Shown: positions 14,634 to 25,850, counted from the stretch's first letter. The stretch is DNA of 64,000 nucleotides from Eriocheir sinensis (GCF_024679095.1 NC_066512.1:12282732-12346731); one strand, 5' to 3'. A program made the numbers and translations. The notes: a model not told the origin generated them from the sequence alone.

Positions 14634-15349
14634 TGATTAGTTGCTGAAGAAGCTCAATTATTGTATAGGCCGTCTTTACTTCTGTATTCAGTAGTTCGAT
14701 TTCAGTATCCTTTATTTTTAACTTAGACATGATTGCTTCGATGTCCTTAGTTATCTTGCCTAAATGCATCCCTTCTCGATCCCACCTGTCGCGGAGGCTA
14801 GGGGCGGGGAGGGTAGGGGGGGGGGGTGACGCGTGGGGATGGCCGCTGCATGTCGTGCATGGTGTTCGTGTGACGTCATTAGACGATGGCTGCGTGACGT
14901 CGTTAGGGGGTGGCTGCATGACATGTTGAGTATTGTGTTGATTGTGCAACTTCCGTGGAGGGTAGCTGTGCGTCGCCGATGCAGGAAGGCTGTGTGCCAT
15001 CCGTGGATGACGACTGTGTGACGTCAGGGTATGTGACGTCAGGAGGTGTAGATGATGTATGTGTGACGTCAGAGTGGAGTGGTTGCACCTCGGCTGAAGA
15101 TAATGAAGTGGGAACTGGCTGAGTGATGCCTTAGGTTGAAGCAGTTGGTTGAGTGTTTTTGAGAATCATGTCGATGAGCTTGTCCTTGTTCACCCATACT
15201 TTTGTTAGTCCCCGTTCACGGCATCGCTTCTGCAGATCTGCTTTGTGAAAATTCTTGTCTAGAAATTTTCTAGTTGGAAACCGCAAAGATGGTTCAGGAC
15301 TCAGCTGCTCGTCCCATGCAGTTTGAGAAAGAAAACAGTCTGTAGACAT
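14634..15349 (-). pseudogene. LINE ORF1, N-terminal half: SAP motif, DVT repeats, coiled coil
   Basis: An ATG at 15349 opens 72 codons (MSTDCFLSQTAWDEQ). They include NFHKADLQKRCRERGLTKVW followed by VNKDKLIDMIL, a good fit to a SAP-type DNA-binding helix-turn-helix. A stop at 15131 and frame changes follow. The next part is rich in Pro/Thr/Ser with repeated DVT units (15090-14850). A predicted coiled coil, GKITKDIEAIMSKLKIKD to [12 protein letters not shown], ends exactly at the insertion site of LINE A copy 4. The C-terminal half continues at 12283 downward. Pairing this with the SGNH and zinc-knuckle half as one ORF1 is inferred from strand, order and the target duplication. Confidence 0.65.
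14871..15071. promoter_or_regulatory. Cluster of TGACGTCA (CRE-type) palindromes
   Basis: TGACGTCA occurs at 14871, 15019, 15034 and 15064, with TGACGTCG at 14895. On the minus strand they encode the repeated Asp-Val-Thr of the LINE ORF1, so the cluster may be only a by-product of coding. CREB/ATF-type factors bind this 8-mer in animals. Use as a promoter is unproven. Confidence 0.35.
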
Positions 15350-15747
15350 GCTTGTTACACAGGTTCTTCTCGTGCTTATAACCGGAAGATATGGCGGATG
15401 ATTGCTTGATAGTGATGTATTTAATATATTGGCACGTAAGGCAGGCAGTATTGTGGTGATATATTGGTAGAATGGGTGAAGCCCACGTTTTCATAGCAAC
15501 GGTGTTACAGGCTACTGCGCATGAGCAGAAAATGGTGCGAGGGTCGAGGGGTGCTTTGGGAGAAGGCTTAAAAATTTTAACCACAAAATATGTTTAAGTC
15601 CAAATAGCACTACACCTCTTTCTTAGCCCCGCTTAATCTGTATATATTCACACACCTGTGGATCCATATTGCAACATCCTGGGCCTTTTACTTTCTTTGA
15701 ATTGTGAGACAATAGTTGGAGCACCACTACCCTATGTTTGTTGTTGT

Positions 15748-15750
<3 letters not shown>
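15350..15750. other. Probable 5' region of the SAP/SGNH LINE
   Basis: Upstream of the ORF1 start on the minus strand. A GCGCATGAGCAGAAAATGG segment near 15520 resembles a GC-rich 5' UTR, but no boundary is visible. Confidence 0.3.

Positions 15751-15808
<58 letters not shown>
15751..15808. repeat. (GA)n microsatellite
   Basis: Uninterrupted GA dinucleotides. Confidence 0.97.
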
Positions 15809-15811
<3 letters not shown>

Positions 15812-15893
15812 ACGTAGAATTACATAGAAAATCAGACCACACAGACACCATGGTCCAGACTAGGTGGTCTGTCCTTAAACTTAAGTGAAACTA

Positions 15894-16774
15894 CTATACA
15901 TTTCAGCGGCGGACAAACGCTGTTTTTCGCAAATATCTCCTAAACGAATCGTTGGATCAGTATGACATTTCAGCACACTACAGTTAACATCCGGACCTAA
16001 TTTATGGCTAACATACCACGTTACTATATGTGTTATGTGAGGAGTTTACTCGTGGAAAATAACACAAACCCGACGAGTCATGTTGACGCATTCGAAGGAA
16101 AGTGTGACCCCCCCAACACCCTCCCAAACTATTCCTAACCACAACTACTTCTCCCCCTTCTCGCTCTCATTGTCCTTCCTCTTCTGCCCCTAGCTCCTCG
16201 CCTCCCTCATCACTCTTATGTCCCTCCCTATTTCTCCCATCACTGTATTATATATTAGAATGTTATGTAGGTGTATATGTATAGATATGATTATTAACTA
16301 AGAGCATGGTACAATTCCATGGAGGAAAGACGTATTTCACGTTGATAATTACTGTACAACACCTGGATGCGCATCGGCAGTCAATGAGTTATACCTTGCC
16401 TCTGCTTAAGTCATAGCCTCGGGCTGGGGAAGGGGGATGGTGTGAGTAGGGGGGTGAAGAGGGAAACGAGGAGGGGGATACTGCGACATTGGGGTAGGGA
16501 AGGAGTGGTCTGGGGGTTGTTCGGGGCGTTGGTGGAGGGGTTAGACGAGTACCCCACACTCGTCCGATTCTGTATAACACCTTAGATATGATGACTGGAT
16601 TAGGCTTAATATCAGTCAGTAAACTCCTCACATAACACACATTGCAATATGGTATATCAGCCATAAATTAGGTCCGGGTGTTAAAGGTAGTGTACTGAAA
16701 TATCATACTGATCCAACGAATCGTTTAGGAGATATTTGCGAAAAACAGCGTTTGTCCGCCGCTGAAATGTATAG
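15894..16774. mobile_element. MITE with about 170-bp inverted ends, TA target duplication
   Basis: The left arm begins CTATACATTTCAGCGGCGGA and the right arm is its reverse complement. The arms stay alignable for about 170 bases, to TTATGTGAGGAGTTTAC on both sides (about 16055 and 16610). TA dinucleotides flank both ends (15892-15893 and 16775-16776), as in Tc1/mariner-type elements. The roughly 550-bp middle is C-rich on one side and G-rich on the other and encodes no transposase. It is therefore a non-autonomous foldback MITE. Confidence 0.75.
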
Positions 16775-16814
16775 TACACTAATCAGATGGCTCCAAAACG
16801 TTGCTTTTCTACTC

Positions 16815-17527
16815 TAGTTAATATTAAGTTCAAGGAAGTGACGGTCGAGCTTGTTTTTAAAGGAGTCAATCGTGTTACATTGGACCACTGACGGTGGGAG
16901 CTTATTCCATTCTCGCACTACAACGTTGGTGAAGAAAAATTTGGTGCAGTCTGAATTTACTTGTCTACATTTGAGTTTTATGCCATTGTTCCTCGTTCGC
17001 AAAGTGTCATCGATCATAAACAATTTTGTTCTGTCTACATTCGTGAAACCATTAAGAATTTTAAAACATTCGATCAGTTTTCCTCGGAGGCAACGTTTCT
17101 CAAGAGAGAACATGTTAAGGGTGGAAAGCCTTTCTTCGTAGGATTTGTTGCACAAGGAAGGGATCATTTTTATTGCCCGACGCTGAATACCTTCTAATTT
17201 AGCAATGTCCTTTGCATGGTGAGGAGACCAAAACTGTACCGCATATTCCAAGTGGGGTCTGACTAAACTATTGAAGAGCGGAAGTATTACATCTTTATTC
17301 TTGAATAAAAAGTTTCTTTTAATGAAGCCCAACATTCTGTTCGCTTTATTTGCTGCATCGATGCACTGATGTGAGAATTTGAGGTTTGACGCGATTTTGA
17401 CCCCCAGGTCCTTAACGCATTGAACGCTTGTGAATTTAACGCCGCGCATTTCGTAATCGAACTTCTTATTTCTTGTTCCAACTTGAAGGACCTGGCACTT
17501 GTCTACGTTAAAGGGCATCTCCCATCT
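16815..17527 (-). mobile_element. LINE B fragment, RT thumb and C-terminus
   Basis: Starting at the (GA)n edge, the frame reads [18 protein letters not shown], then VKDLGVKIASNLKFS, KANRMLGFIKRNF, LVRPHLEYAVQFWSPHH, LEGIQRRAIKMI and a C-terminus with EWNKLPPSVVQCNTIDSFK. These blocks follow the catalytic palm in CR1-like LINE reverse transcriptases. The palm itself is absent. In the sister copy at 58170 the residues before RWEMPFN are WSD, whereas here they are replaced by a (CT)n-encoded Leu-Ser run. Confidence 0.88.

Positions 17528-17856
<329 letters not shown>

Positions 17857-17906
<50 letters not shown>
17857..17906. repeat. (GA)n microsatellite
   Basis: GA dinucleotides. Confidence 0.96.
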
Positions 17907-17909
<3 letters not shown>

Positions 17910-18873
17910 CACTGAATTTCAATTAGAATGTCTTGAGATGTGTTTTTCTTCTCATTTCATATTGTAAAAGATTTACATTTTACAGATGACGTGATAATGA
18001 GGGAATGAAAAGGAGGGCAAATGCAGATAACTGCTCGGGACTGTTTGGGTCTTAGGCTCGTGTTTATGGACGCTTATGACGAGAAGTTAAATAGTGTTTT
18101 TAAAGGGGAGGAAGGAGGAGGGGAAAGAAGAAGAGGAAGTGAAGGGTGAAGCTTATTATGTCCTCCCAAGCCTCATCTCTTTCCAGGACAGGCAAATATT
18201 TTTCTAGGCGTATGAGGAAAAAGGAGGAGAAAGCAAAAGAGGGATATTGAGAAGAAGGTTATTAAGTTTCCCTCCTCTTCCACAATGGTAAACAAATATT
18301 ATGTGGAAAAGACAGAGTAAAGAAGAAAAAAAAAACAGTTAGCGGACGCAAAAGAAAATGAGGAGGAGGCGGAGTAATCGAGGCGGAAGAGAATTGGAAG
18401 GAGGAAGAATGTTTTCAAAATTCTTTCCACATACAAATCTCTTGAGTCGAAGCAGAAAAAGAGACAGAGGACTGGAAGAAGAAACGGTAGGAACGGTAAA
18501 CTTACTCTGCGAGACAAATATTTCATGCATTAGAGGAACACAAAAATGAGGAAAATGGAAGAGGAAAAGAAATAAAAGAAGAGATAATGGAAAGAACTAG
18601 AGAATCATCGTCCCCTTTCCTCCTCTTCAACTAAAGATGGCAACAACAGCAACAGCAAAAGCAGAGCCACAAAAGGCATTGTCTAATCAATTCACAGATA
18701 GGGCGGGCGAGGGAGAGCGAGAGATGAACACTCGCTAAGAAAATATAAAAGACACAAAATTAACTTCGCCTCACGTCACATGGAAAGAAAAAGTGAAGGC
18801 GGTTGTGACACAGTAAATATTTTGTGTCCCTAAGAGGAGGAGGTTCAAAACAGCCTCGGCTTTTTATGCTCAC
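17907..18873. other. Purine-rich start of the 17-kb intron
   Basis: Just downstream, in gene sense, of the donor at 18873-18872. The plus strand is rich in GGAGGA and GAAGAA. No transposon end or ORF of interest was seen. Confidence 0.5.
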
Positions 18874-19077
18874 CATGAGGAACGCCGAGCAGCTCCTCCG
18901 CGCCTTGGGCCACCGGGTTGAGGAGGATGATGAAGGCGAAGAGCAGGTGGACGAAGAGAAAGACCCTCACAGTTGTCACGGCCGCCCCGGAAACCGCCAG
19001 CAGGATGTTACTGGGCACGTGGACTCCGAAGACACCATATCCTACCCCTGACACCGGCATGTACAGGGCCAGAAGGA
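18874..19077 (-). CDS. AAAP transporter, exon with GYGVFG and LLNP blocks
   Basis: The acceptor CTTTCAG lies at 19084-19078 and the donor CATG|GTGAGC at 18874/18873. The first two bases (TC) complete a Val codon begun as G in exon 21054-20753. The peptide is LLALYMPVSGVGYGVFG, then SNILLAVSG, a hydrophobic VFLFVHLLFAFIILLNP and AQGAEELLGVPH. The helix ending in GY.vFG and the loop with P....E..L are hallmarks of AAAP proteins. One base (G) is left open and is completed by CG in exon 1801-1606. The acceptor's polypyrimidine tract is the long (CT)n next to it. Confidence 0.92.
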
Positions 19078-19079
19078 CT

Positions 19080-19629
<550 letters not shown>

Positions 19630-20378
19630 CAGGGACGTGCACAGGTAGGTTGCCCAGGTTGTCTGAGCAACTGCCGTTTTGCCCTTCTCGGCTGATGTTG
19701 CCCTTCTGAAAAATAGTGTTACGAATGTGTGTATTTTTTCCTAATATTATTTCCTCCAGGGACGTTATTATAGTCCCCGTTTTCTATTTTTACCCTCCCT
19801 CCCCTAGTGCTGTTGCAAAAGTAACCAATGATATTTCCGCTTCCAACAAAACATTATTACACTGAAATTACCTATTTAAATATAAGTATTCATCAATCTA
19901 AAATTATTTTAACTATTTTCTCACATTTGAAAACTTATAATATTAGCTATCTAGCTAGTTAATTCATTCCCGCCAAAACGTACTTGAAGCGTCCCTCGCG
20001 GCGTCACAGTCACTTCCCCCGCGACCGTCGCGACGCCTTCACACACGTCCCCTCGCAGGTAAAACTCCCCCATATTCACCGTATTTTGTATAGTTAATAA
20101 CCTTCGATAACATGTGCTGCTAGGTAAATATGTATATGGAAGTAAGCAAGTTTATTTTTTTCAATTTACCTAGAAATAGTGAGCTCAAGTGCTGAATTTT
20201 TGTTTTTGCTTATTTGTAATATTCTAATAAAGACAGTGTGCATAAAGTGCAAAGCCTGTTAGGGTGTTTTGTTGTTGTTGTTGTTGTTGCAGTTTGTGTG
20301 TGTGTGTGGGGGGGGGGGGGGGTTGCCCTTTTTTCAGGTTTGAGCAACTGCCCTCTAAAATTCCTGTGCACGTCCCTG
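19630..20378. mobile_element. hAT-superfamily MITE (749 bp) with perfect TIR and 8-bp TSD
   Basis: The left end is CAGGGACGTGCACAGG (19630-19645) and the right end (20363-20378) is its exact reverse complement. The eight bases CATCCACA occur directly before (19622-19629) and directly after (20379-20386). An 8-bp duplication and a CAG-starting TIR define hAT elements. Subterminal GTTGCCC and GAGCAACTGCC motifs recur inside both ends. The interior has a TTG repeat and a G-run near 20310 and no transposase frame. It sits in the intron between exons 21054-20753 and 19077-18874. Confidence 0.92.
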
Positions 20379-20752
20379 CATCCACACACATTTCCTCTAC
20401 CCATCTAGTCATCCATCTCCCTCTCCTCCACCAGCACAGACATCTATGCCCATTTCAAAGCCTTCTCTGTCCATCTTTGCCTTCTGAATCATGTACATAC
20501 TCCACTCTGCGCACTGAATCATCCACACTCAATCACACTACAGTACATACTCCACTCTACCCATTAAATCCTTCACAGCCCTTCACTATAAAGTTTACAT
20601 CTACTCCCTTTGTATCACCCAGACCTATTAACTATGTGCCCACTATCTTTATCTTTGTGAGTCAGCCTCTAAAACTTGACCCATTAAGTGAGGGAGGAAA
20701 GCCTACACATGATCTTTTTGGATATGTGGGAAGGCAAAGGGTTGTGTCCTAC
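20379..20752. other. Intron sequence with short direct repeat
   Basis: C/T-rich sequence. A GTACATACTCCACTCT motif followed by ..CCC/GCACTGAATC-like sequence occurs twice (near 20492 and 20543). No gene was recognised. Confidence 0.45.
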
Positions 20753-21054
20753 CGAGGAAGGCGATGGTGACACTGACAGGGAAGCGAGTCCTGTCCTCCA
20801 TGTCGTTCTGGATGGTGGGGAAGGTGGAGGCGCCCCCGAAGGAGAAGAGGATGGTTCCGAAGCCGAGGAAGAAGGAGGAGAGGGACGGGGACGTATAGAA
20901 AGGATAGATCGTGATGGTGGTGTTGGTGGTGTTCGTGAAGGTAGTGTTGGTGGTGATGGAGGGGTCGGGAGATGGTGTGCCTTCCAGCGCCGTCGTCACC
21001 ACCACCACCACACACTGCAGCACCGTCACCACTACACCTGCCACGGAGACGAAC
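20753..21054 (-). CDS. AAAP transporter, exon with the GTILFSFGGASTFP core
   Basis: The acceptor CCCAACAG lies just above 21054 and the donor CCTCG|GTAGGA just below 20753. The first base (G) completes the Trp of KDFW from exon 23320-23141. The exon opens FVSVAGVVVTVLQCVVVVV, a helix. A loop with three Asn-X-Thr sequons (NTT, NTT, NTT) follows, likely lumenal or extracellular. The strongest family block, FFLGFGTILFSFGGAS then FPTIQNDM, comes next, with SVTIAFL starting the next helix. A downstream AG (GGCAG at about 21032) would break the phase and drop conserved residues, so the upstream AG was chosen. Confidence 0.93.
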
Positions 21055-21244
21055 CTGTTGGGAAGATCACCGTTGTTGTGGTTCCTTTGCTGGTGCTTAT
21101 TTTGACAATATTATCATTATCATCATTATTATCATTTTCAGTCGTATCATCATCAACAATCAACATCAACAATTACTACTACTACTACTACTACTATTGC
21201 TACTACTACATAAAAGATACCTCAACCCATGTTTATTTTCCCGA
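21055..21244. other. Intron with small (TAC)n and TCATCA repeats
   Basis: TTATCATTATCATCATT-like iterations at 21110-21145 and (TAC)n at 21172-21197. Nothing else was seen. Confidence 0.6.
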
Positions 21245-22551
21245 CACATAATCATGGAGGGCTCCATAGCTTGGAGGTCATTAGCCCGAACTCTGTTCGG
21301 TAATGACTGTGGCATCCAACCATGGATATCACTAATACTACTTAGCACTAAATCTATACATAACACCCTATCATTTACTGCGTCTAGATCCCCCTTTCCT
21401 TCCCTACTCATGTCACTCCCGACCCACCCTAATGTCACTCTCCACCACTGTGGCCTCATAGTCCATATTGGAGATGTTGGTGGCTTTTGGGCCAGAGTGT
21501 CTGGTGCCCCTGAGACATAGAATGGCCGACCTGAGCAAAGAGACGAGAGGCGACACCTCATCCAGGCTACAACGTGGCTCCTTGGCCGATGCTTTTTTTC
21601 TGAGATCAGTTCCGCGAGTCGTGCGTAGAAGCATCGGGCCCAGGGACCCATCCCGCCGGATGTGGTGAAGACGAGGGGGGTGAAGCTGCCCTGATCTACA
21701 TGTTGAATTCTTTCACCGTATGCCCTTGTCTTCTCCTGCTCGTTCCTGTGGTGGGCGGCTTCCAGTGGCAGCTCACGGTGACAGGCAGCCATCGGGTCGA
21801 ATATGCGGATGTCCATGAACGCCTACTGTCCGCGCACCCAGAATCCACGGGCACTTACATCAACCCGTGCCTCCTGTGAGGTATTGGCCGTCCTGTACCG
21901 AGGGTGTTCGCCGTCCAGGGGAAGCAGTGCCGGCTCGGTAGTGACGTCTTGGTATACCTCCCCGAGCATGCTGGCTGTCAGATCCCTCACTTCATCGTGT
22001 CGAATACAGACGAAGCCTCTCTTTTTACATGTCATGGTGTGAGTGATATCATTTGGTGATCCACATGCACAGAGATCAGGCAGCCCCTAAATCGGCTATC
22101 CATATCTCAGAGCAACAGCGTCGACAAATTCTTGTTTGTTGAGGCTGAAGCCTTTTGCTCTGATTGGTAATGACGTTAGCCAGTTAGAGGCGCCTGCCTC
22201 CTGTGCTGTGTGGATTTTTCTACCCATTTCTGTGGACAGGTGGTGTGTAAGACGGTCCAGCTCGTCTTTTTGGGCCTGTTGCCTTTCTTCTGACATTTTT
22301 CTTTTGATTTCTTTTATTTCTGTCTGATCTATTTCGCCCTCCGCCTCCTGAGCGATGATCCTGTTGATGAGGGATCTGGTAAGGCTGATGGAGTTTTGGT
22401 TCTCCTTATCAGCCAGCTTCTCAGGGTTGGTGATCCCCATTCCACCCAGTCTTGGAGAAAGTGCTGGCATATCCCTCTCCTCCTCCCCCAAAGCATGAGA
22501 TTTCACCAGCGCGGGCAAGAATACATTCTTGACTACTACTACTTCTACCAT
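21245..22551 (-). mobile_element. Retroelement C-terminal region, frameshifted, with possible nuclease
   Basis: Three consecutive minus-strand frames (22551-22096, 22035-21823, 21816-about 21430) share one reading order. They show SPRLGGMGITNPEKLAD, then ASNWLTSLPIRAKGFSLNKQ and DAVALRYG, then KRGFVCIRHDEVRDLTASML, RTANTSQEARVDVSARGFW, DIRIFDPMA, and SFTPLVFTTSGGMG with AELISEK. From memory, similar blocks lie downstream of a reverse transcriptase in multicopy proteins of many invertebrates. The ARVDV...DIRIF spacing could be a PD-(D/E)XK-like nuclease core. No reverse transcriptase is left here. At least two frameshifts and a final shift near 21600 make it a dead fragment. Its superfamily is undecided. 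Confidence 0.6.
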
Positions 22552-22671
22552 TTACGTATACTACTGTCAATAACACATAATAAACACTAATAGTGTATCG
22601 AAGCAAAAATCATTAGCTATTAGAGTAATACACACAACCATCACCACCACCACCACCGCCACCGCCTCGTG

Positions 22672-23128
22672 ATAAATTGGTTAGAACGCCTAACTTTGAA
22701 TCCACGGGCACAGGTTTGAGTCCCGGCCCGGCCAGTCGTCGCGCTCCCCACCCACCTTTCCATCCTCCCTTTCGGGCTGATCGATAATTGGGTACCTGGG
22801 GAAGCCTGGGGAAGGAAAATTGTGGTTCTGCCCACACCTCGCATTGCTCATCCACCTGTCGCCCTGCATTTCTCTGCATTCAACTCGTCTCTGCAATGTT
22901 ATTTCTTTTTCTTTTCACCTTGTATTATCCCTGCTAGTTCTTATTCTTGCAATCTCCCTCCGTCCACTACTCCACTTTTACCTGCTACTATAGGCTAACT
23001 CAAATGTCACACTGGACCTGTGTCCCAGGGTAATGGGTTATTTCCCGCCAAAGACTCAAGGGCCAGTATAACGAAGATGAGGATACGCTCAGAATCAGCG
23101 TACGGCCCCCAACTTTTGATCACTCCCT
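22672..23128 (+). mobile_element. tRNA-derived SINE (family 1), full-length-like copy
   Basis: The head has an A-box-like TGGTTAGAACGCC near 22678 and a B-box-like GGTTTGAGTCCC near 22713. The conserved body GGTACCTGGGGAAGCCTGGGG follows. After a variable middle, the tail TCACACTGGACCTGTGTCCC, with GGTAATGGG, CTCAAGGGCCA and CAGCGTACGGCCCCC, matches the tails at 39909-40012 and 49190-49260. Body and tail together also match the copy at 49014. Confidence 0.7.
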
Positions 23129-23140
23129 TTAGCACCTCAC

Positions 23141-23320
23141 CAAAAATCCTTCGGTGTGGCCAGCCAAGACGCGGGGAGCAGCAGGCAGGCCACGACCCCA
23201 GTGCAGAGGCAGGGGGAGAGCAGGGGAGTCGCCAGGGAGGCCAGGAGGTCCCCGGTTAGGATAAGCACCACCGCCGTCACCCCCACCAGCGTCAGAGTCT
23301 GGGCCACCACCACCACCCAC
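23141..23320 (-). CDS. AAAP transporter, exon with the WLATPKDFW block
   Basis: The acceptor CTTTCCTCCTAG precedes 23320 and the donor TTTTTG|GTGAGG follows 23141. The first base (G) completes a Gln begun as CA in the upstream exon. The peptide starts WVVVVAQTLTLVGVTAVVL, a helix, then LTGDLLASL, a Cys-rich stretch, and LLLPASWLATPKDF. The W.gtPkDFW motif at a loop-helix border is diagnostic for AAAP transporters; Gly is Ala here. The last two bases (TG) need one more from the next exon. Confidence 0.92.
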
Positions 23321-23588
23321 CTAGGAGGAAAGAAAGGTAGGGAATGTTTGCCAGTTCATACGCGTCTTCCAATTAGGACTGCACAAGAATGCAGCGGCTC
23401 TGAAAAATAAAGCATGTATAAAAATAGATAAAGTACGTATACTTCTCAGTCCCTTGAAAATAGTTTCTTTTTCAAAACAGTTCTTTCTTGTCGGAAATGA
23501 ATGCTATTTGGCATGATGCGTACGAACTGGTGAACAGCCCTAAGCGTAGGAAGCAACAAGGTAGGCTTAGTGAACATCAAGTTATTTT

Positions 23589-23657
<69 letters not shown>

Positions 23658-24056
23658 GGTTTACATAAGTAAGGCAACCGACAAACAAACACTCCAAGAC
23701 CCATCTAAGTCACCGAACAAACACCACACTCACACTGCAGCGCCTGAACACACCACCGCCTTTCCTTCCAAACACAGAGCCCTTGTTGACGAACTCGCCT
23801 TCCCTTCTGTTCCCTGCAGACCGGATGAAGCAAATAAAAAGTGATGAAGTGAGGATAAGCGATCGGAGATAGAAGGAAAGGGGAGTTGTGGATGGCTGAC
23901 GGGAAATGAGCTTAGTTTGAAGAATGGCAAATTATCCGAAGGAGAGGGTTAAGAAGGGATGAGGCAGGAAGGAAAGTAGGAAAATAAGAAATGGGTGGAA
24001 GGAGGGAACTGGGGTAGACAGTGGGGCATGACAGGAAAGGTACGGAGAGTGTAGGG
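23321..24056. other. Intron with (CA)n repeat
   Basis: Contains (CA)n at 23590-23655 with a short C/A-rich apron to about 23790. The rest is purine-rich (23840-24050). No coding feature was recognised. Confidence 0.6.
23590..23655. repeat. (CA)n microsatellite
   Basis: Uninterrupted CA dinucleotides. Confidence 0.97.
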
Positions 24057-24058
24057 CA

Positions 24059-24371
<313 letters not shown>

Positions 24372-24374
<3 letters not shown>

Positions 24375-24660
24375 AATACATTGCTGTATTATTATACATT
24401 GCTATATTCTTGTTCTTGTGTGTATTAGATTTTAGTATAAGTTATTGTTAAGGAAAAATCTCAGACCACGGGGATGATGGAGAGTGTGGAAGGAATTTGG
24501 GGGAAGCAATTAAAGCACACCTGTTGGGCGGAGTAGGATAAGAATTAGAGAACACTTGGTGGAGAAGAAGGAGAGCAATTAATGTTAATCCGCTTAGGAT
24601 TGAGAGAGCACACGCAAGGATGATAGACATATTAGGATAAATCGCTAAGCACTTGTTTTT
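24372..24660. other. Unassigned intron sequence
   Basis: Nothing recognised. Confidence 0.4.
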
Positions 24661-24767
24661 TTCCCACAATGCACCGCGCTCGTGACGTCACATGTAAACA
24701 GAGACGTCACTGGAGACCCACACGTGTGGCCGCGGCGCCACTGGATTGAGGTTTCTTGCTGTGAACA
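24661..24767 (+). promoter_or_regulatory. Promoter-like segment upstream of the THAP exon
   Basis: CpG-rich for this window. It has a perfect TGACGTCA (24683-24690), a second GACGTCAC (24703-24710), CACGTGTGG and GCCGCGGCGCC just before the ATG at 24768. CRE-type sites near starts are common in animal promoters. Activity is inferred only. Confidence 0.4.
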
Positions 24768-25070
24768 ATGACAAGGTGTGCTGTTTGCGGCTGTAATAAC
24801 AATAACAGGTGTAAAAAGCTAGGAAAGCTTCGGTTTTATCGTTTTCCGAAGACAAAGTCCTTAGGCAGGCAGTGGATTCAAGCATGTAGTCGAAATGATA
24901 AGTAAATCCAGATACTGCCAGAGTTTGTTCAAGTCATTTCAAGGCGACAGACTACACACAGCACTACATTATCAAGAGGAAGCTGATCAGCAAGTCTCCA
25001 CAGGCAACAAGATCACTAAAGGCCGATGTTGTGCCTTCCCTTTTTCTCCCAAAATAGGAAAATGATCCAG
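24768..25070 (+). pseudogene. THAP zinc-finger first exon, frameshifted
   Basis: The ATG at 24768 opens MTRCAVCGCNN, then LRFYRFPKTKSLGRQWIQAC and SRNDK, ending in a TAA at 24903. In the second frame from about 24905 the sequence resumes NPDTARVCSSHFKATDY, and later LKADVVPSLFLP and a TAG. C...C, FPK, W, and C..HF in this order with this spacing is the C2CH signature of THAP DNA-binding domains, as in P-element-type transposases and THAP genes. One missing base explains the first break. The exon ends at a strong donor, CAG|GTAAGT (25070/25071). Either a sequencing error in a live gene or a decayed copy fits. It lies on the opposite strand within the transporter intron. Confidence 0.72.
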
Positions 25071-25760
25071 GTAAGTAATATGATCCACATCGCTCCAGTA
25101 CATTTTTTTTTCTTCTTATTTTACGATATTTAGGAGGGTATTTAACCATGTAGAAGGCATATAAATGATTAAGGAAGGTTTGTATTGTCTTACATAGGTG
25201 AAAACAAGAGTAAATAACGAGGACTCAACAAAAATAATAAACCATTCTGAGAGTTGTGTCTTATTGTCACGGTTTTCTGTGCTTAATTCATTATTGTAAT
25301 CATCAATGAGAACTAACACCAAGTCCTAATGATAGTTATCTGGCGTGCACTTATTTTCTGTTTGCATAACGTTGACGATCCATATGAGCGGTGTGTGACT
25401 GTCATTTGATTTCGATATTTGCTTGGAAGCGAAGCTGTAAAAATAACAATTTCAACAAATTATTCATTTTGATTTGGGCATATTAAATATTCCCATTATA
25501 TGTAACTTGTAAATAATATATTGTTTCCAATACTTTAAAACATATATTAAGACACTTTGTTCGTGTTTCTAACCTGTTTGGAAGCAGTTATTGAGAAATA
25601 TTGTAACAGCAGCCATTTTGGGCACCATCTTGGATTTTAGAAGAAGCACAAAGGGAATTTCAGGGACTTTTAATATGTGATTCTACATATTTTTTTTTAA
25701 CTATCTTGAAAATTTAAGATTGTTCCCTCATATTTCCGGGTTTTAACTAATACTCTTGGA
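25071..25760. other. AT-rich unassigned sequence
   Basis: Very AT-rich. A second THAP-gene exon was looked for and not found. GCCATTTTGGGCACC near 25612 is the only GC-richer patch. Confidence 0.4.
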
Positions 25761-25764
25761 CTAG

Positions 25765-25850
25765 TAGGAACAGCTGGATGAGCTGGGCGCCGACTGTCCC
25801 AGGCCAGAATCGAATCCAGGCCAGCGGATTCTTAACTAGGAGCTCGTTTT
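25765..25850 (-). mobile_element. tRNA-derived SINE head (family 2)
   Basis: Read on the minus strand, GAGCTCCTAGTTAAGAATCC resembles a tRNA 5' half with an A box. GGATTCGATTCTGG resembles a B box, and AGCTCATCCAGCTGTTCC follows. No A tail or target duplication is clear. Confidence 0.5.

Noticed and set aside
20264..20770. 168-codon plus-strand frame
   Set aside because: It spans the end of the hAT MITE, a G-run and the antisense of a transporter exon edge.
22672..22760. Functional tRNA gene
   Set aside because: Boxes A and B are present, but no cloverleaf with a matched acceptor stem forms, and the SINE body follows.
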